From the NCBI GenBank assembly GCA_023433925.1, contig JAEYTO010000015.1:1-62623 (forward strand): a stretch of 62,623 bases of DNA, given 5' to 3'. The stretch's first letter is position 1. The number at the start of each line of letters is the position of its first letter. The notes under the pieces were generated by a model. It did no database searches. It was not told where the DNA came from and saw only the letters and a list, made by a program, of their open reading frames with translations. Origin of the DNA: Pseudomonadota bacterium. GTDB lineage: Bacteria > Desulfobacterota > Desulfovibrionia > Desulfovibrionales > Desulfovibrionaceae. Shown piece by piece: positions 10,721 to 19,191 of this stretch. The position numbers and the translations under genes were made by a program.

Positions 10721-10763
10721 CGTTGGGCCGGGCTCAAGGCGGCGCATTGTCCGCCGCGCGGGA

Positions 10764-11432
10764 TCAGAACGTGAACGCGACGCCGAGCATGATCACGGGA
10801 TACCAGGCCCAGGAGGACAGGTCGTCCTCCATGTCCCGCTCCTCGCGCTTCAGGTCCGCGGCCGAAATCTGGTTGTTGGTCGAACGCAGGTCCACCGAAG
10901 GCGAGCCCTGGTAGAGCACGCCCAGGTCCACGGTGAAGTCGATGGGCAGCAGGCCAGGGCTCGTGCCCCAGCCAAGGCCCACGTAGGGAGCAATGGGGTT
11001 GAACTCCACGTCGGCGTCGAGCCTGCCCACCTCGTTGGGCTGGTACGTCGTGCCGCCCACGTTCACCGGCTTGGATGGCCTGGAGGTCAGGTCGAAGCTG
11101 TTTCCGTTGTAGAAGACGCCCGCCGACAGGCGGAAGGAGCCGCCCACGGGCGAGATGCCCAGGGGGTGGAAGTCGAGGATCGCGCCCGCCGTGAGGAGGT
11201 CCATGCCGAAGTCGTACTCGACATCGCCCACGGACTCGCCGTCGAGGGTCAAGCCAAGGCCTTGCACCACGCCGCGCAACTTGAAGAAGTCGGTGAATGT
11301 CACGCCCACCTCGCCGCCGACGCCCAGGGTGCCGATGCGAGGGCCGATGAACACGTCGCCCCAGGCCTTGGCCGGCATTAAGACGAGCATGAGGATGGCC
11401 AGTACCGTCGATCGCGCGTAACCCTTGCCCAT
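10764..11432 (-). CDS. Outer-membrane beta-barrel protein
   Basis: This 222-residue protein has a signal peptide (MGKGYARSTVLAILMLVLMP, cleavage near 'AWG'). Alternating-polarity strands follow (VFIGPRIGTLGVGGEVGVTF, 'YVGLGWGT', 'FTVDLGVLYQG'), with a C-terminal GVAFTF ending in Phe as expected for BAM-inserted barrels. The region 'FKLRGVVQGLGLTLDGES' is like known Gram-negative outer-membrane proteins of unknown substrate. A ribosome site (AGGAGCG) precedes the ATG at 11432. Structural or porin-like roles are possible. Confidence 0.8.
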   Translation of the reverse strand: MGKGYARSTVLAILMLVLMPAKAWGDVFIGPRIGTLGVGGEVGVTFTDFFKLRGVVQGLGLTLDGESVGDVEYDFGMDLLTAGAILDFHPLGISPVGGSFRLSAGVFYNGNSFDLTSRPSKPVNVGGTTYQPNEVGRLDADVEFNPIAPYVGLGWGTSPGLLPIDFTVDLGVLYQGSPSVDLRSTNNQISAADLKREERDMEDDLSSWAWYPVIMLGVAFTF

Positions 11433-12350
11433 GCGGCGCTCCTTGTCCTGCTTGAGGTCGTGCCGTGCCCGCTCTGGTCCCGGCGATCCAGGAATCGCAC
11501 TCCATTAGTCAACGGCGCACGGAGAAACCGTCATTGCCGCCTGGCCCGACATGCAGTCCTGAGCGTGGCCTGGATGTGGAGGCATCATGCTGCGGATTCA
11601 CGCACGTTGCAAGCGGTGTTCCCGGCTGTGTGGCGGAAGGCGGAAGGCGGTCATGAACGTGGAAGAACAGGGTTGGTGGCGATGCGGTCCGTGCTGAACA
11701 AGCTGAGTCGGTCCGCTTTGTCCTGGCGGTGCGTGCGCGCGGCTGGAGCCAATGGGCCGCCGCAAGCCTTGGGAGGGGCGGCTGTGTGGCCGCCCATGCC
11801 GCAAGCGTGATGGCATGCCCAGAGCACTGGCATGAATTCCCGGATCAAAGGCGGCAGGCTCGCCATGAGCTTGTTTTGTCAGTGAGCGGGCGGCCATCCC
11901 CGCTGCCCTCGATCAGCAGGGAGCTGCGCCGGCCGGTCGCGCGTGTGGGGGGCGGACTTTCATGGCCTCCCGAAGTATCAGCCGGCAGATCGGGATATGT
12001 AAGGATACCGCAAGGCGGACGCAGCCGAGGGACCAGGTCGGGGCTATCGCATATGACCCGTGACCAAGCGAATCGCCCCACTCATCAAGTCAACCTGCGC
12101 CTCAACGCGGCTCAGATCGCCATTCGGAGCAGCGTTTAAGGCTGGTTTTGGTGAACCGGTTCCCACCCAAAATCCATATGCAATAGCCCTGGGGACCAGG
12201 TTGGGCGAGCCTGTTGAAAATTGTTGCAATAATAATTTATTTGGCGAAAATTTGGCACCCGCGTAAGGAACAGGCATACGCATGCCGTGTGGCAAGGCTT
12301 TTATTGTCTTGCGCACCACCCGAGCGCCGTCAAACGGAGGTCTGTACCGA
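11433..12350. other. Long intergenic region (about 0.9 kb) without a supported gene
   Basis: Several short open frames exist here but none has a good start, a ribosome site or recognisable domains. GC content drops towards 12200-12260. An inverted repeat bounds a segment of about 147 bp: GGCTATCGCATATG at 12042-12055 and CATATGCAATAGCC at 12175-12188. The region could be an eroded insertion or an unusually long leader. Confidence 0.5.
12214..12242 (+). promoter_or_regulatory. Candidate promoter/operator of the marR-like gene
   Basis: TTGAAA at 12214 and an AT-rich -10-like TTATTT at 12237 are separated by 17 bases, in a markedly AT-rich island (TTGCAATAATAATTTATTTG). MarR proteins usually autorepress from such AT-rich partial palindromes. 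The assignment rests on composition and position only. Confidence 0.4.
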
Positions 12351-12866
12351 GTGCTCTATACACCCGAGATTCCTTCGGAGGAAATCCTGCGGGAGCTTTC
12401 CAGTCGTTATCCGCGGATGGATCCGGATTCCTTCAGGGCCTGCCTCGTGCTGGCGCGTTGCGGGACGGATCTTACCGCGGCTTTCGAGGATTTCCTAGGC
12501 AACTACAAGCTCTCCCAGGGCCGCTTCATGGTCCTGGGCTTCATGAACCGCACGCCCGAGGAGTCCTTCACGCCCACCCAACTCGCCGCGGCCCTGGGCG
12601 TTTCCCGCGCGACCATGACCGGGTTGCTCGACGGCCTGGAGTCCGCCGGGCTGGTGGAGCGGGGCATCCATTCCGAGGACCGCCGCAAGATGCGCGTGCG
12701 CATGACCCCCAAGGGCCACAAGGCCATGGACGAGATCATGCCCGAGTTCTACGGCTCCGTGGCCTCCATCATGGGCGGGGTATCCCCTGGCGAACGCGGG
12801 CGGTTCGTGGAGATGCTCGAAACCGTGAGCAAGGCGCTCATGGAGTACACGGGCCGGAACCGCTAG
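12351..12866 (+). CDS. MarR-family transcriptional regulator
   Basis: This 171-residue winged-helix repressor has the MarR core: 'FTPTQLAAALGVSRATMTGLLDGLESAGLVER' as helix-turn-helix and 'SEDRRKMRVRMTPKGHKAMDEI' as the wing. GTG at 12351 was chosen because GGAGG at 12336-12340 lies 10 bases upstream; the ATG at 12282 has no ribosome site. Family members bind phenolic ligands or sense oxidants and repress adjacent efflux genes. No obvious target is adjacent here (the next plus-strand gene is a DMT exporter at 13730). Confidence 0.9.
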   Translation: MLYTPEIPSEEILRELSSRYPRMDPDSFRACLVLARCGTDLTAAFEDFLGNYKLSQGRFMVLGFMNRTPEESFTPTQLAAALGVSRATMTGLLDGLESAGLVERGIHSEDRRKMRVRMTPKGHKAMDEIMPEFYGSVASIMGGVSPGERGRFVEMLETVSKALMEYTGRNR

Positions 12867-12897
12867 GCCTGTTGCCGTCTCCCGCCAACCCGGCCGA

Positions 12898-13209
12898 TCA
12901 TCCGCGCCGGGTCTTCCAGCTTTTCGTCCTGGGCCTGAAACCCGCGGGCTTGGGGCGTATCCAGCACAGCCAGTCCTGCACGCGCTGGTCCGCGAGCAAC
13001 CGCTCCAGGGAGTTGTGCTCGCCGGCCAGCTCCTTTTCGCTGAAGATCTGATGGATGCGGATGTGGCAGGGCGAGCACAGGTCCACGGTCTCGCGTAGGT
13101 CGCCGGCGCGGGCGTTCTTCTTGCGTTTCAGCCGGCGGTGCAGGCTGCGCGGGAAGAGATGGTGCCGGGTGGTCAGCTCCAGCCGGCCGCACAAATCGCA
13201 AGAGCGCAT
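12898..13209 (-). CDS. HNH-endonuclease-domain protein
   Basis: This 103-residue protein has two CxxC pairs (CDLC near the N-terminus and CSPC) surrounding an HNH-like core: 'TTRHHLFPRSLHRRLKRKK' and 'LCSPCHIRIHQIFSEKEL'. This fits small stand-alone HNH nucleases that nick DNA or act in restriction or phage biology. The actual activity is unknown. The ATG at 13209 is at the start of a CxxC. It is convergent with the marR-like gene. Confidence 0.75.
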   Translation of the reverse strand: MRSCDLCGRLELTTRHHLFPRSLHRRLKRKKNARAGDLRETVDLCSPCHIRIHQIFSEKELAGEHNSLERLLADQRVQDWLCWIRPKPAGFRPRTKSWKTRRG

Positions 13210-13245
13210 GACCGAGCATAGGTCGGTCCGGCGGCGGGAGGCAAG

Positions 13246-13491
13246 CTAGTCCCGGCGCAGGCGGCCCGCGATCCACAGGAGGATCACCGCGCCCACCGTG
13301 GCCGAGATCAGCGCCCCGATGGGGCCGAAGGGCCTGAAGCCCACGATGCGGAACAGGATGCCGCCGATGAACGCGCCGGCCACCCCGAGCAGGATGTTCT
13401 TGAGCGGGCCGAAACCTCCGCCGCGCATGATCTTGCCGGCCAGCCATCCGGCCAGTGCGCCGACAAGCAGCAGGGACAGGAACCCGAGCAT
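13246..13491 (-). CDS. GlsB/YeaQ/YmgE-family (transglycosylase-associated) membrane protein
   Basis: This 81-residue protein is almost entirely membrane helix with Gly-rich packing motifs (LVGALAGWLAGKIMRGGGFG; 'LLGVAGAFIGGILF'; 'IGALISATVGAVILLWIAG'), as is typical of Pfam Transgly_assoc. AAGGAGG precedes the ATG at 13491. Members are often stress-induced; their function is not established despite the family name. Confidence 0.88.
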   Translation of the reverse strand: MLGFLSLLLVGALAGWLAGKIMRGGGFGPLKNILLGVAGAFIGGILFRIVGFRPFGPIGALISATVGAVILLWIAGRLRRD

Positions 13492-13729
13492 GTGGCCTCC
13501 TTGGTCTGCCGGCCAGTATAGCCGGAGGGGGGCGGCAGACCGCAAGCCGGCCGATAATAACGCCTGATCCTCGCGCGGGCTCCACGGGGCGCGCCGGCCG
13601 GACAGCAGCGTCCGGGGCGGAAATGGCGGCCGTCCGGGCGCTGCTTTCATTCCGGTCCGTTATCGGGCAGTATCCCGCCCTTGGCTTTCATCCTGAAATC
13701 ATCGGCCGCGCAACGGCCGGGAGAGACGC

Positions 13730-14626
13730 ATGCGCGAGGGGCACGGGGCCGGCGGAGGCCGGCTGTCCATCCTGGCCGGAGCTGTCATCATCAGCTTCGC
13801 GCCCGTGTTCGTGAAGATTTCGGGCGTGGGCCCGGCCTCGGCCGGCGTCTACCGCCTCGTGTTCGGCGGGCTGGCCTTGGCGGCCTTCGCCCTGCTTGGA
13901 CGGGCCGGAGGCGCGCCAAGCCTGCCGGGCAGGGGCCGTCTGGGGCTGGCCATGGCCGCGGCCGTGCTCTTCGCCCTGGACCTGATCCTCTGGCACAGCT
14001 CCATCCATCGGGTCGGGCCCGGCTTGGCCACGGTGCTGGCCAACTTCCAGGTCTTCGTGCTCGCGGTGATCGGCATGGTTTTCCTGCGCGAGCGTCCCGG
14101 ACCGCGATTCTTCCTCGCGGCGGCCATGGCCATGGCGGGCATTTTTCTCCTGGTGGGCGCGGATTGGCGGCACTTGGGTCCGGGCTACCGGCTGGGCGTG
14201 CTGGAGGGCCTGTGCGCGGCCGTGTTCTACGGCGGCTACCTGGCCCTGCTGCGCCGGGTGCAACAGGGCCACGGCCACTCGGAGCAGGTGGCTGGCATCG
14301 CCCTGGTCAGTCTGCTGAGCGCCGTGCCCATGGCCCTCATGGTTCTGCAGCAGGGCGAGTCCCTGGCCATTCCCGACGGCCGCAGTCTCCTTGTGCTTCT
14401 GGCTTACGGCGTGCTCTGCCAGGGCGCCGGCTGGATGCTCATCTCACGCGGCCTGCCCCAGGTCCCGGTGGCGGTGGCCGGGTTGACCATCCTCATGCAG
14501 CCCACCCTGTCCTTTGCCTGGGACGTGCTCTTCTTCGGCCGCCCCCTGCGCGCCACCGACCTCCTCGGCGCGGCCCTGGCCCTGGCCGCCATCCACCTCG
14601 GGAGCCGCAGCGCGTCCAAGCCCTGA
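13730..14626 (+). CDS. DMT-superfamily (EamA) transporter
   Basis: This 298-residue inner-membrane protein has ten predicted helices in two EamA repeats (for example 'VYRLVFGGLALAAFALLG' and 'VAGLTILMQPTLSFAWDVLFFG' close to the end). The family exports metabolites or amino acids by proton antiport; the substrate cannot be read from sequence. The ATG at 13730 has a GGGAGAG ribosome site. A second unrelated-position DMT gene is at 36632. Confidence 0.9.
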   Translation: MREGHGAGGGRLSILAGAVIISFAPVFVKISGVGPASAGVYRLVFGGLALAAFALLGRAGGAPSLPGRGRLGLAMAAAVLFALDLILWHSSIHRVGPGLATVLANFQVFVLAVIGMVFLRERPGPRFFLAAAMAMAGIFLLVGADWRHLGPGYRLGVLEGLCAAVFYGGYLALLRRVQQGHGHSEQVAGIALVSLLSAVPMALMVLQQGESLAIPDGRSLLVLLAYGVLCQGAGWMLISRGLPQVPVAVAGLTILMQPTLSFAWDVLFFGRPLRATDLLGAALALAAIHLGSRSASKP

Positions 14627-14673
14627 TCGCCACGCAACCAAGCCTGAAGTTTTCCATCGTGAAAACACGGGAT

Positions 14674-14730
14674 CCAGGGCCCCGCGGCCCCTGGTGGGTG
14701 GGGATTCGGGGAGGGCGAAGCCCTTCCCGG
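14674..14730. repeat. Intergenic double-hairpin repeat family C, copy 2
   Basis: The first hairpin is CCAGGGGCC..GGCCCCTGG-like at 14674-14693. A second is GGGGAGGGC-GAA-GCCCTTCCC at about 14709-14728. It lies between the converging DMT gene (ends 14626) and prepilin peptidase gene (ends 14763), so it can serve as a two-way terminator. Confidence 0.75.
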
Positions 14731-14762
14731 CTCTTCTTTCCGGGGATGTTCCGACGCGCGCC

Positions 14763-15545
14763 TCAAGACGTCAGCAGGAGCAGCAGGTCCAGCAGTTCCT
14801 GGCCATACAGGGCGCAGGCCATGCCCCCGAGGCTCAGGAAAGGGCCGTAGGGCACGATGGGCGGCTGGCCCGTGACCTTGGCCCGGCGCAGGAAGTACAC
14901 GCCCACGGGCAGGGCGGTCAGGGAGCCCAGGAGCACGGCCATGGGCACGAGCCGCCAGCCGATCCAGGCCCCGATGAGCAGCATGAGCTTCACATCGCCC
15001 GAGCCCAGCCCGTCGCGGCCGCGCAGGAGGCGGTAGGAGAGCTGGATGGCCTTGAACGCGCCGGCCCCGGCCAGGGCGCCCCAGGCCGCGTCGGCCGGGG
15101 ACAGGTCCGGGCGCAAAAAGGCGAAGCCCATGGCCAGCGGGAAGCCGGTCAGGGTCAGCCCGTCCGGGAGAATGTAGGATTCGAAATCGATGCCCGAGGC
15201 CACGATGAGCATGCCGCCCAGGATCATGTGGCCGAGCCATTCCCAGCCGGGCCCGAAGTGCAGGGCCAGGAGCAGGGCCCACAGCCCCGAGGCCAGCTCG
15301 TAGAGCGTGTGCTTGACCGTGATGCGCCGGCCGCAGCCCTTGCAGCGGCCGCGCAAGAAAAGCCAGCTCAACACGGGCGCCAGCTCCAGCGGGCCGAGAG
15401 GCTTGAAGCAATGGTCGCACATGGACCTGCCGGGCCGCAGGATGGACGCGCTTCCCAGGTAGCGGAACACGCACACACCATAGAAGCTGCCCAGGAGCAG
15501 CCCGAGGACGAGGGCCAGGGCCGGGAACGCGGCGTCCGGGATCAT
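14763..15545 (-). CDS. Type IV prepilin peptidase (leader peptidase / N-methyltransferase)
   Basis: This 260-residue, eight-helix inner-membrane aspartyl protease cleaves and methylates type IV pilin-like precursors. The catalytic aspartates fit D120 (GIDFESYILPD) and D184 (GSGDVKLM). The cytoplasmic zinc-binding CxxC pairs are present (C43/C46, C68/C71), so the methylase domain is intact. 'PYGPFLSLGG' is the usual C-terminal motif. No pilin or secretion genes are next to it, so the gene probably serves systems encoded elsewhere. The name pilD or gspO cannot be decided. Confidence 0.92.
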   Translation of the reverse strand: MIPDAAFPALALVLGLLLGSFYGVCVFRYLGSASILRPGRSMCDHCFKPLGPLELAPVLSWLFLRGRCKGCGRRITVKHTLYELASGLWALLLALHFGPGWEWLGHMILGGMLIVASGIDFESYILPDGLTLTGFPLAMGFAFLRPDLSPADAAWGALAGAGAFKAIQLSYRLLRGRDGLGSGDVKLMLLIGAWIGWRLVPMAVLLGSLTALPVGVYFLRRAKVTGQPPIVPYGPFLSLGGMACALYGQELLDLLLLLTS

Positions 15546-15729
15546 GCGCCCTCCGTCGGGCTCTCAGCAGGCATGGGGCTCCTCCTGCGCGTCGAGGATC
15601 GGGAGGAAGGGTGTGTGCATGTGGGATAACGCCCCGATGACAGGCCTGCTTGGCAGCTTTCGACACAAAAGGCAAGCCGGCAAGGCCCTGGGCAAGGCCG
15701 TTGACAAGGCGGGCGGCCAGGCTGCATAC

Positions 15730-15751
15730 CATGCGCAACCGAATTGCATGC
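15730..15751. promoter_or_regulatory. Candidate operator upstream of znuA
   Basis: The imperfect inverted repeat CATGCGCAAC-CGAA-TTGCATG lies 30 bases upstream of the znuA start. Since a Fur/Zur-type repressor gene follows znuA, it could be a zinc-responsive operator, but it does not match a consensus I know well. Confidence 0.25.
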
Positions 15752-15780
15752 CGGCGTTGTCCGGCGCACGGGAGGGTGAC

Positions 15781-16701
15781 ATGACAAGGCTCCTGACCTG
15801 TCTCCTGCTGCTGTCCGCGCTCCTGGCCGGCTCCGCCGCCCTGGCCGCGCCTGTGCCGGTCTTCGTGAGCATCGTGCCGCAGAAGTTTTTCGTGGAGCGC
15901 ATCGCCGGAAAGCTGGCCCAGGTTTCGGTCATGGTCCTGCCGGGCGCCAGCCCGCACACTTACGAGCCGAAGCCCAGGCAGCTCGCCGCGCTCCAGTCGG
16001 CCAAGGCCTACTTCGCCGTGGGCGATCCTTTCGAGGCCGCCTGGCTGCCCAGGTTTCAGGCCGCCAACCCGGCCATGCTCGTGGTGCGCACGGATGAGGG
16101 CGTGGACAAGATGGCCATGGCCGCGCACCGGCACGAGGACGAGCAGGGCCAGGAGCACGCGGACGAGGCTGAACATGCCGAGGAACCAGGCCGAGGGGAT
16201 GTCGACGGCCATGGCGGCCTCGACCCGCACATCTGGCTCTCGCCCGCCCTGGTGAAGATCCAGGCGGGCAACATCCTGGCCGGCCTCAAGGCCGTGGACC
16301 CGGACAACGCCGCCGCCTACGAGGCCAACCACCAGGCCTTCCTGGCCGAGCTGGACGCCCTGGACGCGCGCATCCGCGCCATCCTGGCCGGCATGCAGGG
16401 CAAGGAGTTCCTCGTGTTCCATCCGTCCTGGGGCTACTTCGCCCGCGACTACGGTCTGGTCCAGACGCCCATCGAGTTGGAGGGCAAGGAACCCAAGCCC
16501 GAGGCGCTGGCGAAGCTGGTCGGTCACGCCACGGAGCGGGGCATCAGGGCCGTGTTCGTGCAGCCGCAGCTCTCGCGGGCCATGGCCAACGTCGTGGCCG
16601 AGGAGATCGGGGCCCAGGTCGTCGTGGCCGACCCGTTGGCCGGCAACTGGAACGGCAACCTGATCCAGGTGGCCGAGAAGCTCAGGGCCGCCCTGCGCTG
16701 A
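15781..16701 (+). CDS. znuA: High-affinity zinc ABC transporter, periplasmic binding protein
   Basis: This 306-residue cluster A-I solute-binding protein has a signal peptide (to about residue 23, ALAA). The first metal-ligand His is H59 in 'GASPHTYEPKP'. A flexible His/Asp/Glu-rich loop follows (about 115-146, HRHEDEQGQEHADEAEHAEE), typical of ZnuA and used to capture zinc. 'DPHIWLSP' and 'FHPSWGYFARDYGL' supply the other ligands. GGAGGGTGAC precedes the ATG at 15781. The permease (znuB) and ATPase (znuC) genes are not nearby. Manganese or iron binding is less likely because of the His loop. Confidence 0.92.
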   Translation: MTRLLTCLLLLSALLAGSAALAAPVPVFVSIVPQKFFVERIAGKLAQVSVMVLPGASPHTYEPKPRQLAALQSAKAYFAVGDPFEAAWLPRFQAANPAMLVVRTDEGVDKMAMAAHRHEDEQGQEHADEAEHAEEPGRGDVDGHGGLDPHIWLSPALVKIQAGNILAGLKAVDPDNAAAYEANHQAFLAELDALDARIRAILAGMQGKEFLVFHPSWGYFARDYGLVQTPIELEGKEPKPEALAKLVGHATERGIRAVFVQPQLSRAMANVVAEEIGAQVVVADPLAGNWNGNLIQVAEKLRAALR

Positions 16702-16807
16702 GGCGCGGCAGGCCGCCCCGGCGCTCGCGCGGGCCGACCGGAATGGCCGCGTCGGGCAGTCCAACCGCCAGACGGGCGCGGCTTGATCAAAAGCCCAAGG
16801 AGGCATC

Positions 16808-17242
16808 ATGTGCGTGCGTTGCGACGGCCCGGACCTGCTGCGCAAGGCCGGGCTGGAGCCCACCCCGAATCGCCTGGCCGTGCTGGCCGTATTCACGCGC
16901 TCCCGTTCGCCCATGGCCGCGCGCGAGGTCGGCGAGAGCCTCGACGTCTTGCCCGGCGCGGCCATGAACCGGGTGACCGTGTACCGCATCCTGGAGCTGC
17001 TCGCCGGGCGGGGCGTGCTGACGCGCCTGGCCTGTCCCGACCGCATGGACCGCTACTGCCTTGGCGCGAGCCCCCTGCATCCCGGCCATGCCCACTTCTT
17101 CTGCCAGAGCTGCGGCCACATGCGTTGCCTGCGGCCCGAATGCGTGCGCCTGGAGACCGACCAGGACGCTTCCTGCGGCAGGATCGAGATGGCCCAGGTG
17201 CTCCTGGCCGGAACCTGCGCCTCCTGCCTGGCCCTGGGCTGA
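16808..17242 (+). CDS. zur: Fur-family repressor, probably Zur
   Basis: This 144-residue protein has a Fur winged helix (LEPTPNRLAVLAVF..VTVYRILELLAGRGVLTRL). The structural zinc site has CxxC pairs (CQSCGHMRC and C-terminal CASC). Its position directly after znuA suggests zinc-dependent repression; that is inference from context. AAGGAGG precedes the ATG at 16808. 106 bases separate it from znuA, so co-transcription is likely. PerR- or Fur-type sensing is the alternative. Confidence 0.82.
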   Translation: MCVRCDGPDLLRKAGLEPTPNRLAVLAVFTRSRSPMAAREVGESLDVLPGAAMNRVTVYRILELLAGRGVLTRLACPDRMDRYCLGASPLHPGHAHFFCQSCGHMRCLRPECVRLETDQDASCGRIEMAQVLLAGTCASCLALG

Positions 17243-17365
17243 TCACCGGGCCGGCCGGGCCGCCGGACCCACGGTTTGAACTGCGGCCTTTTTCCTGATA
17301 CGGTCCAGCCCATGGCCGCGCCAGGCGCGGCTCTCATCCCATTTCTAGCTCACGCGGGGAGTGTC

Positions 17366-18034
17366 ATGGCCGAGGAGAACTGGCTTCCTCTGGCTGAGGT
17401 AGCCCGGCGCAGCAACGTGCCTGAAACCACGGCGCGGCGTTACGCAAGGCTCTTTTCCGATATCCTGCCCCACAGGCGGGACGGTCGGACCCTGCTCTAC
17501 GCGCCGGAGGCCGGCGCCATCCTGACGCGCATCGGGCGGCTCTTCTCCGATGGCCTCAGCGCGAGCCAGGTCAGCAAGGCCCTGCACGCGGAAAGCCAGT
17601 GCATCGACGTGGAGGCCGCGGACGGCCGCTCCAGCCCTGTAGGCCGGCCGGCCCTGGCCGGAGGCCACCCCCCCAGGCCGCGCGAGGACGGCCGGCACAG
17701 GCTGGCCGAGTTCCTGCGCCACGTGGTGGATCAGAAGCAGGCCATTTCCGCGTTGCGAGAGGATTTCAGCCAGGTGCGGCGCGAGCTGGCCGAGGAGCGG
17801 GCGCGGCGCGGAGTGCTGGAGGAGGAGAACCGCAAGATCAAGAAGGCCCTCATCCTGCTCATGCGCCAGCGGCGCGCGGCGGTCAGCGGTCAGAGCCAGG
17901 CCGCCCAACCCCAGGCCGGCGGGAACGACCTGCGCGTCAAGCTCGGCGTGCTCGAGCAGGAGCTCGTCCGCCTGCGCAAGGATCGCCGCGAGTTCGAGAA
18001 GTATCTTCTGGAGAAGATCGGCAGGCAGGAGTAG
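17366..18034 (+). CDS. MerR-type HTH protein with long coiled coil
   Basis: This 222-residue protein starts with a MerR-like winged helix (WLPLAEVARRSNVPETTARRYARLF; 'LYAPEAGAILTRIGRLFSDGLSASQVSKAL', residues 6-75). A low-complexity linker and an Arg/Glu-rich coiled coil follow (about 120-222). No effector domain is seen, so it may be a structural nucleoid-type or dimeric regulator. GGGGAG stands before the ATG at 17366. The strong terminator at 18126 ends this unit. Confidence 0.78.
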   Translation: MAEENWLPLAEVARRSNVPETTARRYARLFSDILPHRRDGRTLLYAPEAGAILTRIGRLFSDGLSASQVSKALHAESQCIDVEAADGRSSPVGRPALAGGHPPRPREDGRHRLAEFLRHVVDQKQAISALREDFSQVRRELAEERARRGVLEEENRKIKKALILLMRQRRAAVSGQSQAAQPQAGGNDLRVKLGVLEQELVRLRKDRREFEKYLLEKIGRQE

Positions 18035-18125
18035 CGCCGCGTCCCTCTAGGGAGCCTGATTTCGAGGACATGGCGCGTGCGGGCCCGGCTTGGCCGGAGC
18101 CGGGAAGTCTTCGTGCGAAATTGAA

Positions 18126-18160
18126 ACCGCCCGTCGCGCATGCGGCGGGCGGTCTTTTTT
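18126..18160 (+). terminator. Rho-independent terminator
   Basis: ACCGCCCG..CGGGCGGT form the stem, with an inner loop that can itself pair. CTTTTTTC follows. It ends the MerR-type gene transcript, which stops at 18034. Confidence 0.9.
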
Positions 18161-18216
18161 CTTGGGTAGCGGGCCGGGCCGGGAACATCCGTGTCCCCGA
18201 GATGGTGTCGGCCGGG

Positions 18217-18396
18217 CTAGAACTTGCTGAAGATCTTGGGCGCCGTGAGGACTTTCTGGGCCGGGCCCTTGGAGCCGGGCTTCAGGGCGAAGACTTCCTT
18301 CTTGAAGAGGCGATTGAAGAAGGTTTTCTCGCGGGCGTCCAGGATGCGGTTCGCATCGATGAGGCCGTTGCGCGGTTGACCTGCGAGGCGGTTCAT
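18217..18396 (-). CDS. Small basic hypothetical protein
   Basis: This 59-residue, Lys/Arg-rich protein is encoded from the ATG at 18396 with a clear GGGAGGG site. The sequence MNRLAGQPRNGLIDANRI.. and ..KGPAQKVLTAPKIFSKF shows no known domain. It is divergent from the 56-residue gene at 18782; the AT-rich region between carries operator-like repeats. Confidence 0.6.
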   Translation of the reverse strand: MNRLAGQPRNGLIDANRILDAREKTFFNRLFKKEVFALKPGSKGPAQKVLTAPKIFSKF

Positions 18397-18556
18397 GGTC
18401 GTCCCTCCCAAGAATGCGCATCGATAATGCGGTGTATCCCCGTTGAGGGCTTCCTATACTCCTGGCTGACGGCGATTTCAACACAAAAGTTTCACGCTGA
18501 AATCAAGGCTGAAATGCCCAGCATTGTTTCATGCGCGCATGTTCAAGTCAGGCATG

Positions 18557-18608
18557 TGTTTCACGGGCATGTGGATATTCATTCAGAGTCTCGTTGGCCC
18601 GTGAAACA
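18557..18608. promoter_or_regulatory. Inverted repeat, possible operator
   Basis: TGTTTCACGGGC (18557-18568) and GCCCGTGAAACA (18597-18608) are perfect 12-base complements around a 28-base spacer. Further TTTCA/TGAAA half-sites occur just upstream (about 18480-18535). The repeat lies between the divergent small genes at 18396 and 18782 and may bind a dimeric regulator. Confidence 0.45.
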
Positions 18609-18705
18609 TGGACTTGCGAAGCCTTATCGTGCATCCGGAGGCGGCTCGGTCCACCATGCGCTGAACAGCTTTCAACCATCGCGGGCATGCGGCGGCAAAA
18701 AGCGC

Positions 18706-18734
18706 TTCCGGCCCGAGAAGCCAGGCGCTATAAT
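18706..18734 (+). promoter_or_regulatory. Sigma-70-type promoter
   Basis: A perfect -10 (TATAAT at 18729-18734) is preceded, 17 bases upstream, by a weak -35 (TTCCGG). It stands 48 bases before the ATG of the small gene at 18782. Confidence 0.55.
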
Positions 18735-18781
18735 ACAAAAAATTTCGGCAACAGAGTTCATTTCGAGCAGGAGGAGCCGAC

Positions 18782-18952
18782 ATGCGCAGGCCGCACCCGC
18801 ACTCGCGGCTTATTATCCTGGACCAGCAGTCGCCCATGGGCCGGCTGGAGCTGCAGGTGGCCATGCGCCTGTCCCCCGAGCGCCTGCGCCTCGGCGATTC
18901 CCGCCTGCGCATGGTCGTGGCCTATCATCCCGCGACGCCCAGCCTGAACTGA
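18782..18952 (+). CDS. Very small hypothetical protein (56 aa)
   Basis: This 56-codon frame runs from the ATG at 18782 to TGA at 18950-18952. AGGAGGA lies at the right spacing, and a TATAAT box is upstream. The sequence MRRPHPHSRLIILDQQSPMG.. RLRMVVAYHPATPSLN has Arg/Leu-rich periodicity and no known domain. The promoter plus ribosome site make it more credible than other short frames in the region. Confidence 0.55.
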   Translation: MRRPHPHSRLIILDQQSPMGRLELQVAMRLSPERLRLGDSRLRMVVAYHPATPSLN

Positions 18953-19191
18953 CCGTCCGGCCCTGCGGGCGCCTCGACGCGGACCCGCGCCGTCCTCGCA
19001 TGAATCAAGGGCCGCCATCCCGCGCGTGACCACGCCGCGATTCCGCGGGATCGCCTGTCCCGGCCGCCCGCCCGGCCATTCGGGCCGAGTCTTGACGCGC
19101 GGGCGCGAGAAAGGCATTAGGACCGTCCGTAATTCAAGGGCAGTGTCGCGGTCCTCCGCGCGGAGCCCCAGCGGAACATGGGAGGATGACA

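Noticed and set aside
14404..17046. Minus-strand open frame of 880 codons
   Set aside because: It runs opposite to znuA, the prepilin-peptidase gene and the DMT gene in GC-rich DNA. It has no family similarity, and the real genes in other frames have full-length homology patterns.
18950..18952. UGA of the 56-residue gene as possible Sec codon
   Set aside because: There is no SECIS-like hairpin and no conserved-looking downstream sequence.
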